Below are positions 5,859 through 11,963 of a DNA stretch of 11,963 nt, piece after piece. The notes beneath the pieces are model-generated. The model searched no databases. It had not been told where the DNA came from and saw nothing but the letters and a program-made list of their open reading frames with translations. Position 1 is the first letter of the stretch. The number at the start of each line of letters is the position of its first letter. A program made the translations under genes and the position numbers. Source of the stretch: Oscillospiraceae bacterium (GTDB taxonomy: Bacteria > Bacillota > Clostridia > Oscillospirales > UBA929); contig WRLW01000023.1 in assembly GCA_009777435.1 (NCBI GenBank), positions 1-11,963 on the forward strand. Direction: 5' to 3'.

Positions 5859-5942
5859 ATAGTTACTTCGTAACTATGTTGAGTTCGCTTCGCGAACTCA
5901 CGGCTTGGTGGATGCAATAGTTCGCTTCGCGAACTCACGGCT
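5859..5942. repeat. Cluster of three short hairpins with a common apex, two in a 24-nt direct repeat
   Basis: Three perfect palindromes have 7-8 bp stems and a 3-nt loop: 5859-5877, 5881-5899 and 5919-5935. Read on the minus strand each has the loop GAA closed by C-G, with different stem bases but the shared pattern AGTTnnC-GAA-GnnAACT. Two of them show the exact apex GCGAAGC. The second and third lie within identical 24-nt copies at 5882-5905 and 5919-5942 (37-nt period). The copy at 5919 contains the ruvX stop codon, so the repeat extends into the end of that gene. The cluster sits between ruvX and its terminator. Confidence 0.8.
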
Positions 5943-6357
5943 GATTTTTGAGCGACGGGAGGAAGGCTTCTAAAATCAGCGTGGCGGCCACGGCGTCAAC
6001 GGCGGCCTTGCGTTTCGCGCCCCGGCGGCCGTTGTCGCTCAGCACGCGGTGCGCGTCCATGCTGGTCAGGCGCTCGTCCTGAAGGGCCACCGGAAGCCCG
6101 GTAAGCTTTTCCAATTTGGCCGCCAGACCTTCCGAAAGCTTTGCCCGCTCCCCCACGTCGCCGTTCATATGGCGCGGCCAGCCCAGCACGATATGCGATA
6201 CGCCGCGTTCGGAGCATACGGCGGCCAGCTTGACGGCCAGCGCGCCGCGGCTTTTTTCGGCGATAACAAAGGCGTCGCCCGCCAGCGTACCCGTGGGGTC
6301 GGACAGCGCCACGCCTGTGCGGGCGTCCCCGTAATCTATTGCCATCACGCGCGCCAA
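5935..6357 (-). CDS. ruvX: RuvX/YqgF, putative pre-16S rRNA nuclease or Holliday junction resolvase
   Basis: A 140-residue protein of typical YqgF length with an RNase H-like fold. Signature segments are AIDYGDARTGVALSD (residues 6-20, catalytic D8), VLGWPRHMNGDVGERA (57-72), QDERLTSMDAHR (93-104) and VDAVAATLILEAFL (120-133, D121). The family processes the 5' end of 16S rRNA in bacteria studied and is also annotated as a Holliday junction resolvase. The TTG start at 6357 is chosen because an AAAGGA ribosome site (6367-6372) is 9 nt upstream and the N-terminus then reads MARVMAIDYG, as in relatives; GTG at 6348 or ATG at 6345 are alternatives. The frame stays open far upstream into the antisense of the PBP gene, but that part is not RuvX. 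The stop codon lies inside a palindromic repeat copy. It is divergent from the PBP gene. Confidence 0.93.
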   Translation of the reverse strand: MARVMAIDYGDARTGVALSDPTGTLAGDAFVIAEKSRGALAVKLAAVCSERGVSHIVLGWPRHMNGDVGERAKLSEGLAAKLEKLTGLPVALQDERLTSMDAHRVLSDNGRRGAKRKAAVDAVAATLILEAFLPSLKNQP

Positions 6358-6423
6358 TAATATCGTTCCTTTCAAAATCCGCGGGGCCGTCTTGACAAAA
6401 GGGTGTATAATAAAGATGGGTTC

Positions 6424-6452
6424 ATTGTAATCGACCTGCCGGGTAATGTCAA
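6424..6452 (-). promoter_or_regulatory. ruvX promoter
   Basis: On the minus strand a perfect -35 TTGACA (6447-6452) is separated by 17 nt from a -10 TACAAT (6424-6429), giving a start near 6417 and a leader of about 60 nt. The -35 box overlaps the ATG at 6446 that would otherwise be the longest start of the divergent PBP gene. Confidence 0.72.
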
Positions 6453-6462
6453 CCGGCAACGG

Positions 6463-6468
6463 AAAGGA
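6463..6468 (+). promoter_or_regulatory. Ribosome binding site that sets the PBP start
   Basis: AAAGGA lies 7 nt before the GTG at 6476. The ATG at 6446 has no purine-rich site at a suitable distance, so the GTG is favoured. Confidence 0.7.
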
Positions 6469-6475
6469 CGCGCCT

Positions 6476-9082
6476 GTGAAGCTTCCGAAATTCAAAAAAC
6501 CTGATATGCGCAACATACGCCGCGCGACGGTTGGCGCCGGGCGCGCGCTTATGGCCGCGGCCGGCGTGGCCGTCAGAGTGCTGGGCACCGGACTTCTTAT
6601 TTTAGTTACCACAGGGGCCATAACGCTGGTAATCTTTTCTATATATTTTAACCGGTTTCTGGACATTGACATGAACGTTAACCTCAGCGATACCATACTG
6701 AAGCAGACCAGCAAAATAAAATATATCGACCCTGAGACTGGCTTGGCCGGCGACCTTGAGACGCTGCACGGCAACGAGAACCGCATAATGGCGAAATATT
6801 CCGAGATACCGGCCAGCATGATAGACGCGCTTGTGGCCATCGAGGACAAGCGCTTCTTCCAGCACAAGGGCGTTGACTGGAAACGCACCATAAACGCGGT
6901 TATGGAGATGATGACCGGTTCGGGAAGCTCCGGCGGCTCCACCATCACACAGCAGCTTATAAAAAATATTACAAATGAAAAGGACGTAACCGTACAGCGC
7001 AAGCTCAACGAGATATTCCGCGCCATTGAGTTCGAGAAGGATCACTCCAAGGAGGAGATATTGGAGTGGTATCTGAACACCAGCTACTTCGGCTCAGGCT
7101 GCTACGGCGTTAAGACCGCGGCCATGAAGTATTTCGGCAAGGAGCTGAGTGAGCTTACGGCGGCCGAGTCGGCGGCCATAATAGGCATAACGCAGTACCC
7201 GACGCTGTATGACCCTTATCTCAACCCGGACAGGAACAAGGATCGGCAGGAACTGATCCTCTCAGAGATGAATAAGCAGGGCAAGCTGACCGACCCCGAA
7301 TACCGGAGAGCCAAGGCTCAGGAGCTTGTGCTGGTGCGTTCGGAGGAGACGGATACCGACGGGCATATCCAATCGCGCTATGTTGACCAGATGTTCTTCG
7401 AGGCGCGCGACGATCTTGCCGAGCATTTCGACATCCCAAAGAGCATGGCGACCAGCATGTTATACAACGCCGGCTATAATATATACGCGAATATCGACAT
7501 GCGCATACAGAACATCATCGACGAAGTGTATAACGACGACGAGAATTTCCCGGTGGTCAAGAACTCCGAAAAGCCGCTCAGCTCGATAATAGTTATGGAT
7601 CCGTATACCGGCGCCGTCCTCGGGCTTCAGCAGCGCGGCGAGAAAACGGGCAATCTGGAGTCCGTTCTGCCCACCATGTCGCAGCGGCCGCCGGGCTCGG
7701 CCATAAAGCCCGTGTCGGTATACAGCTGCGCTTTAGACTTGGGTGTGATAACGCCTTACAGCGTGGTGGACGACGCGCCGGTGCGTATGCTGCAGGATCG
7801 CATATGGCCGAAGAACTCCACCAACTCATATAATGGGCGCACCAATATCCTAACGGCGGTGCAGGACTCGGTTAACACCATTGCCGTGCGCACCGTGGAC
7901 ACCATAACGCCTCAGCGCTCGTTTGATTTCTCTTATTACACAATGGGCATGAAATCGCTGGTAGAGCGCCGGGAGGTCAGCACCTCAAAGGGCACGCTCA
8001 TCCAAAGCGATATTGATTTGGCGCCGATGGCGCTGGGCGGACTGACTAAGGGCCTGACCGTCAGGGAGCTTACGGCCGCTTACTGCGCGTTTCCGAACAA
8101 GGGCATATACAACAAGCCGCGCACCTACTCGAAGATCACGGACTCCACAGGCAGCGTGATATTAGACAACAGCCCCAAGGCGAACATCGTCACCAAAGAA
8201 AAGACCGCCTATTACATGAACACCATGCTTCAGCAGGTGGTAAAGGCGGGTACGGGCACAAGGGCGCAGTTTGGGAATATGACCATCGCCGGCAAGACCG
8301 GCACCACGACCGACGACAAGGATCGCTGGTTCATAGGCTATACGCCGCATTACGCGGCCGGCTCATGGTATGGGTTCCTGATTCCGAAGAAAATCACGCT
8401 GTCGTCGTCAACCAACCCGGCGCTGGCCATGTGGAAGCTGGTCATGGAGCGCGTGCATGAGGGGCTTGAGCCTGAAAGCTTCTTCACGCCCGAGGGCATC
8501 GTCAGCATGTCGTACTGCCTTGACAGCGGTATGGCGCCTACCGACGCCTGCCGTCTTGACCCGCGCGGGCCGCGCTTGGCGTCCGGCATGGTGGCCAGAG
8601 AGGACGTCGTGAAAACGCCGTGCAACGTCCATGTGCTGATAGATGTGGACACGTCCACCAACCGGCTCGCGAGGCCGTTTTGCCCGCACGAGAATATCAG
8701 GCAGGTCGGCCTGCTGAATATCGGGCGCGGTATGCCGTCCGGCGGCATCGCGCTGCCCGACGAGCAGTATACGGCGCGCTGGCTCGGCCCGGACGGCTTC
8801 ATTATCCGGCCGTCCATACCCGAGGATATGTTCCACCCGGTGGCGCACGGAATTGACGGCGCCACGGCTTATAACACGTTCTGCCCGGAGCATCTGTCGC
8901 CCATAGTTATCGAGCAGCCACCCGATATCCCGTATGACCCCGACGGTACGGACACGGACGACCCCATACCGCCCGGCCCGATAGACCCGGACACGGGGAT
9001 CCCGCTCCCGCCGGACGACTACCCCATAAGGGACGACCCGCCACCGCCGCCGCCGCCGGAATTCGGCGTTACGGGCTGGTAA
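6476..9082 (+). CDS. Class A penicillin-binding protein (transglycosylase and transpeptidase), PBP1A type
   Basis: An 868-residue bifunctional cell-wall synthase from the GTG at 6476 (878 from the ATG at 6446). A basic cytoplasmic N-terminus precedes one membrane segment (about residues 27-55). The GT51 transglycosylase domain shows EDKRFFQHKG (catalytic E123), GGSTITQQLIKN, RKLNEIFRAIEFE and EWYLNTSYFG. The transpeptidase domain shows SAIK (nucleophile S408), SVN (S465 to N467) and KTGT (K607). It polymerises lipid II glycan strands and cross-links the peptides outside the membrane. After the transpeptidase come a cysteine-containing segment and a tail of about 55 residues very rich in proline and aspartate, with a run of seven prolines before EFGVTGW; such low-complexity tails are common in Gram-positive PBP1 proteins. 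It is divergent from ruvX and convergent with the dehydratase gene, with only 16 nt between stops. It could be called PBP1A or PonA; I leave the symbol open. Confidence 0.95.
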   Translation: MKLPKFKKPDMRNIRRATVGAGRALMAAAGVAVRVLGTGLLILVTTGAITLVIFSIYFNRFLDIDMNVNLSDTILKQTSKIKYIDPETGLAGDLETLHGNENRIMAKYSEIPASMIDALVAIEDKRFFQHKGVDWKRTINAVMEMMTGSGSSGGSTITQQLIKNITNEKDVTVQRKLNEIFRAIEFEKDHSKEEILEWYLNTSYFGSGCYGVKTAAMKYFGKELSELTAAESAAIIGITQYPTLYDPYLNPDRNKDRQELILSEMNKQGKLTDPEYRRAKAQELVLVRSEETDTDGHIQSRYVDQMFFEARDDLAEHFDIPKSMATSMLYNAGYNIYANIDMRIQNIIDEVYNDDENFPVVKNSEKPLSSIIVMDPYTGAVLGLQQRGEKTGNLESVLPTMSQRPPGSAIKPVSVYSCALDLGVITPYSVVDDAPVRMLQDRIWPKNSTNSYNGRTNILTAVQDSVNTIAVRTVDTITPQRSFDFSYYTMGMKSLVERREVSTSKGTLIQSDIDLAPMALGGLTKGLTVRELTAAYCAFPNKGIYNKPRTYSKITDSTGSVILDNSPKANIVTKEKTAYYMNTMLQQVVKAGTGTRAQFGNMTIAGKTGTTTDDKDRWFIGYTPHYAAGSWYGFLIPKKITLSSSTNPALAMWKLVMERVHEGLEPESFFTPEGIVSMSYCLDSGMAPTDACRLDPRGPRLASGMVAREDVVKTPCNVHVLIDVDTSTNRLARPFCPHENIRQVGLLNIGRGMPSGGIALPDEQYTARWLGPDGFIIRPSIPEDMFHPVAHGIDGATAYNTFCPEHLSPIVIEQPPDIPYDPDGTDTDDPIPPGPIDPDTGIPLPPDDYPIRDDPPPPPPPEFGVTGW

Positions 9083-9098
9083 ATTCTAAAACGGGCCG

Positions 9099-10397
9099 CT
9101 ACCGTGAGGCGCGGATTTCGGCCGGCATGGGCACGGCGGCGTCAGTCTCGTTCCCGTGTTCCCCGGCGCCCGCGAGCATCAGCTTGATGCGGTTTTCCTG
9201 ATTGACCCTTGTGGCGCCCGGGTCATAGTCGATGGCCACTATATTGGCCTCGGGGTGCCGTTTGCGTATGGCCCGTATCATGCCCTTGCCGACAATATGG
9301 TTGGGCAGGCATCCGAACGGCTGCGCACACACGATATTAGGCACGCCCGCGTGTATCAGCTCAAGCATCTCGGCTGTGAGCAGCCAGCCCTCGCCCATCT
9401 TGTTACGGTCGCTGACATAGCCCTTGATCAGCTCCTTCTTAACGGCGAACGGCTCGGGCGGCCTGAAATCGGGAAAATCTCTCAAGATTCTGATTATGCG
9501 TTTCTCAAGGCTCTCCATAAAGCGGGCGAATCTTCCGAACACAAACGCCTTGAGCTTCTTTATGCCATATACCTGCGCGTCCACGATATAGTGGTCGCAC
9601 ATGAACTGTATAAAGCCCATAACGCCGGGCACGACGACCTCCACGCCCTCGCCGCGCAGGAATTCTTCCAGCCCGTTATTGCCAAGCGGCGCGTATTTGA
9701 CGTAAATTTCGCCCACGACGCCCACCTTGGTCTTTTGAACGCGCCTTACCGGCACGCGCGAGAAGCTTAGGTATATCTCGCGCACGATGCGGCTGAAATG
9801 GCTCAATCCGGTCGAGTGGGACGTCAGCCGCTCAACCCATGTCTCAACGAGGCGGTCGGTCTCTCCCGCGTTTATCTCATAGGGGCGCGTCTGGTTGGAC
9901 GCGTCCATTATAACGTCGCCGTAGAACAGCGCCGAAAGGAGCTGGTATATGATCGGGAAGGTCAGCTTAAAGCCCGGATTCTTTTCCATGCCCGACACGT
10001 TAAGGCTTACCACCGGCACATGCGGCATACCGTTGCGCGCGAGCGCCTTGCGCAGCAGGTGTATGTAATTCGACGCGCGGCACCCGCCGCCGGTCTGCGA
10101 GATCATCAGGGCGGTCTTGTTTAGGTCATAGCGCCCGCTTTTGAGCGCGTCCATCATCTGCCCGATGACAAGCAGCGCCGGGTAGCAGGTGTCGTTATGT
10201 ACGCTTTGCAGGCCCTCGGTCACAATTTGCGGGCGCATGGTCTTTAGCAGTACGGCGTTATAACCGTAGCGCCTGAAAATATGCTCAAGCATCTCAAAAT
10301 GTATGGGCAGCATCTGCGGTATCAGGATGGTGTATTCCTTGCGCATCTCCTTGGTAAACAGCAGACGCCCGCCGTCGCCGTATACAAGCTCGGCCAT
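9099..10397 (-). CDS. 2-hydroxyacyl-CoA dehydratase-like protein (activase-associated, HgdB-related)
   Basis: A 432-residue protein with conserved segments NDTCYPA (C71), SQTGGGCRASNYIHLLRKAL (C106), FMCDHY (C267) and CAQPFGCLPNHIVGKGM (C357, C363). These match the 2-hydroxyacyl-CoA dehydratase-like proteins that accompany large CoA-substrate-specific activases in Clostridia. The cysteines probably bind an iron-sulfur cluster, as in HgdAB-type dehydratases, which use a one-electron-reduced cluster to remove water from 2-hydroxyacyl-CoA. The ATG at 10397 is 14 nt after the activase stop, with an AAAGGCGGG ribosome site, so the two form an operon and probably a complex. In other organisms the two parts are often adjacent in the same order. 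No classic HgdA/HgdB substrate genes are in view, so substrate and even CoA dependence are inferred from family only. Confidence 0.82.
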   Translation of the reverse strand: MAELVYGDGGRLLFTKEMRKEYTILIPQMLPIHFEMLEHIFRRYGYNAVLLKTMRPQIVTEGLQSVHNDTCYPALLVIGQMMDALKSGRYDLNKTALMISQTGGGCRASNYIHLLRKALARNGMPHVPVVSLNVSGMEKNPGFKLTFPIIYQLLSALFYGDVIMDASNQTRPYEINAGETDRLVETWVERLTSHSTGLSHFSRIVREIYLSFSRVPVRRVQKTKVGVVGEIYVKYAPLGNNGLEEFLRGEGVEVVVPGVMGFIQFMCDHYIVDAQVYGIKKLKAFVFGRFARFMESLEKRIIRILRDFPDFRPPEPFAVKKELIKGYVSDRNKMGEGWLLTAEMLELIHAGVPNIVCAQPFGCLPNHIVGKGMIRAIRKRHPEANIVAIDYDPGATRVNQENRIKLMLAGAGEHGNETDAAVPMPAEIRASR

Positions 10398-10411
10398 GCT
10401 CTATCCCGCCT

Positions 10412-11963
10412 TTATTGCGCGCGCGGCAGGCGGTTTTCGACCGCGTAACGCCGCGCCGGATTTTTTTTCATAGCCTCTATGAGGCTGCGCAGGCGAATAC
10501 GCGCCGCGCCTAAGTTATTCACTTCGTCTATCTTGAGCTGCGTGTAGAATTTACCCGCGCGCTCAAGGATATCCTGAATCTCGTCGGTAGTAACGGCGTC
10601 GAGTCCGCAGCCGAAGCTGACAAGCTGTATAAGCTGCATGTCGTCCGTTTGGGCGACCGCCTCCGCCGCGCCGTAAAGGCGCGCGTGGTATGTCCACTGG
10701 TTCAGCACATTGACGGGCGTTTTGTAATTCAGGGGGCTTACGCAGTCCTCGGAGATCACGACGCCGCCCAGCGTGGTCAGCAGCTGATGTATGCCGTGGT
10801 TGACCTCAGGGTCTATGTGATAAGGCCGCCCGGCCAGCACGAATATGGGCTTGCCGAGCGCGCGCGCCGTCTCTATGGCCTTCGCGCCCATAGAGCGCAC
10901 GGCGCCAAGGTGCGCGTAATACGCGTCGTAGCCGGCTTGGACGGCGGGGGGTATCTCATGCGCCGGCACGCCGAATTCTTTGTTGAAGAATTCGACGGCG
11001 GCCTTTTCAAACGTACGGCGGAAGGCCGGCGCGAAATGCGGGAACAGGAAGCGGGTCTTGCGCATATCGCTCCCGTCCGCGTCGATGCTGTCCATATTGG
11101 CGGCTAACAGCTCGGGGTAGTAGGCCACCACCGCGCAGTTATAGTGGTTGTCGCCCGTCCGCTCGTCAAAATTATAGGTCATGCAGGGGTAAAATATGGC
11201 GTCAACGCCCTGCTTTACCAGCGATTCGACATGCCCGTGCATAAGCTTCGCGGGATAGCAGGCCGTGTCGGACGGTATGCTGTTCTGGCCCAGCGCGTAC
11301 AGCTCGCGCGACGACATCCTCGACAGCACGGTCTCAAAGCCCAGCATAGTAAAGACCGCGTTCCAGAATGGCAGATTCTCCCACATGTTAAGGCCGAGCG
11401 GAAAGCCTATCCTGCCGCGCGTTTTGGGGCTAAGCGGCTTAACGTCCAATATCAGGCTCTTTTTGAAATCAAAGGCGTTTGGCAGTGAGACGTCCTTGCC
11501 GCCCAGCGGCTTGCCGCAGCGGTTGCCGCTCAGGAATTTGCCGTCCGGGAATATGTTTTGGGTCAGCCGGCAGTGGTTAGGGCATATTTTACAGGCAAAG
11601 CTGGATGACTTGTGCGTGAAATTCGCGAGCTTCCCGGCGGATATCAGAGCGCTGCGTTCGAGGCCGAGGCCGCGCGCGTACAGCGCGGCGCCGTAAGCGC
11701 CCATCAGGCCCGCTATGACCGGGCGCACCACATTGACGCCCAGCTCAAGCTCCAGCGCGCGCAGCACGCAGTCGTTCAGAAACGTGCCGCCCTGAACCAC
11801 CACCGAGCTGCCCAGAGGCACGCCTACCGGCTGGCGTATGACCTTGTACAGCGCGTTTTTGACCACGCTCATGGCCAGTCCCGCCGAAATATCTGATATG
11901 GAGGCGCCGTCCTTCTGCGCCTGCTTGACCGACGAGTTCATAAACACCGTACAGCGAGAGCCT
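10412..11963 (-). CDS. Acyl-CoA dehydratase activase, BadF/DUF2229 type (partial, N-terminus beyond right edge)
   Basis: The minus frame is open to the window edge, giving about 517 C-terminal residues; the GTG at 11947 and ATG at 11941 are internal codons, not starts. The first visible residues, GSRCTVFMNSSVKQAQKDG, are the cysteine-containing segment of a BadF/BcrA-type ATPase domain, where this cysteine helps hold a [4Fe-4S] cluster between two monomers or repeats, and GGTFLNDCVLRALE with GLMGAYGAALYA continues the domain. Next comes a cysteine cluster (CKICPNHC, then GNRCG), then the DUF2229 domain with GRIGFPLGLNMWENLPFW, DTACYPAKLMHGHV and FYPCMTYN, and a final part with GRPYHIDPEVNHGI, SFGCGLDAVTTDE and LKIDEVNNLGAARIR. 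In the family, ATP hydrolysis drives electron transfer to the dehydratase partner. Full-length relatives are about 1,000 or more residues, with the ATPase repeats at the N-terminus. It is the first of two co-transcribed genes in the window. Confidence 0.88.
   Translation of the reverse strand, partial: GSRCTVFMNSSVKQAQKDGASISDISAGLAMSVVKNALYKVIRQPVGVPLGSSVVVQGGTFLNDCVLRALELELGVNVVRPVIAGLMGAYGAALYARGLGLERSALISAGKLANFTHKSSSFACKICPNHCRLTQNIFPDGKFLSGNRCGKPLGGKDVSLPNAFDFKKSLILDVKPLSPKTRGRIGFPLGLNMWENLPFWNAVFTMLGFETVLSRMSSRELYALGQNSIPSDTACYPAKLMHGHVESLVKQGVDAIFYPCMTYNFDERTGDNHYNCAVVAYYPELLAANMDSIDADGSDMRKTRFLFPHFAPAFRRTFEKAAVEFFNKEFGVPAHEIPPAVQAGYDAYYAHLGAVRSMGAKAIETARALGKPIFVLAGRPYHIDPEVNHGIHQLLTTLGGVVISEDCVSPLNYKTPVNVLNQWTYHARLYGAAEAVAQTDDMQLIQLVSFGCGLDAVTTDEIQDILERAGKFYTQLKIDEVNNLGAARIRLRSLIEAMKKNPARRYAVENRLPRAQ

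Noticed and set aside
5741..5938. Minus open frame of 65 codons between ruvX and the exporter pair
   Set aside because: It is made of the hairpin repeats and the terminator, and no ribosome site or family match was seen.
5859..5942. Possible CRISPR array
   Set aside because: Only two identical repeat copies with a single 13-nt interval, and the repeats are tight hairpins overlapping a stop codon; there are no spacers of normal length and no cas genes.
6392..6411. TTGACA followed by TATAAT on the plus strand before the PBP gene
   Set aside because: The two boxes are only 8 nt apart, far from the 16-18 nt needed, so they cannot work as one promoter. The TATAAT alone might serve as a -10 for the PBP, but no matching -35 is seen.
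5935..7026. Long minus frame with RuvX at its C-terminal end
   Set aside because: The N-terminal two thirds are antisense to the PBP transglycosylase region and match no RuvX extension. A proper start, ribosome site and promoter exist just before the RuvX domain.
9083..9098. Terminator between the convergent PBP and dehydratase genes
   Set aside because: The 16-nt gap holds no hairpin with a T-run in either direction.
11941..11947. Apparent start of the activase at the right edge
   Set aside because: The frame remains open to the last base and the residues before this point (GSRCTV) belong to the conserved cysteine segment of the ATPase domain, so the gene continues beyond the window.

Overview
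This 12 kb window looks like chromosome from a fairly GC-rich member of the Clostridia (Firmicutes). The evidence is a ctsR-mcsA heat-shock operon with CtsR operators, an S-layer-homology (SLH) surface protein, a DUF1292 protein, a clostridial-type class A penicillin-binding protein, and a CoA-dehydratase activase pair typical of strict anaerobes. No tRNA, rRNA, insertion sequence, phage gene or CRISPR array was seen.

Layout. Positions 1-885 (minus) hold the 3' part of the window's heat-shock operon: ctsR, then mcsA running off the left edge. A strong promoter at 960-988 is bracketed by two CtsR-box-like sites. Positions 1259-4540 (plus) hold a small acidic DUF1292 protein with its own promoter, followed 40 nt later by a secreted 957-residue protein with SLH repeats and a GH18-like domain whose catalytic motif is altered. 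Positions 4541-5009 hold no protein gene. They contain an imperfect 26-bp inverted repeat made of nested palindromes, then a promoter, a structured RNA that resembles Firmicutes 6S RNA, and a strong terminator. Positions 4972-5738 (minus) encode two half-size TauE/SafE-type membrane proteins; the last codons of the second are written in the RNA terminator. Positions 5784-5942 are a terminator plus three short hairpins with a shared apex. Positions 5935-6357 (minus) are ruvX, divergent from a class A PBP (6476-9082, plus). The ruvX -35 box covers the most upstream ATG of the PBP frame, which supports a GTG start for the PBP. Positions 9099-11963 (minus) hold a 2-hydroxyacyl-CoA dehydratase-like protein and, upstream of it, the C-terminal part of a large BadF/DUF2229 activase that runs off the right edge.

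Functionally these are mostly separate housekeeping modules: protein quality control, envelope assembly (PBP and SLH protein), DNA and RNA housekeeping (RuvX, 6S-like RNA), anion export, and an anaerobic radical-type dehydratase activation system of unknown substrate. I found no convincing new multi-gene system. The most unusual material is non-coding: the 6S-like RNA with its terminator doubling as coding sequence, the nested-palindrome repeat, and the GCGAAGC hairpin cluster behind ruvX.
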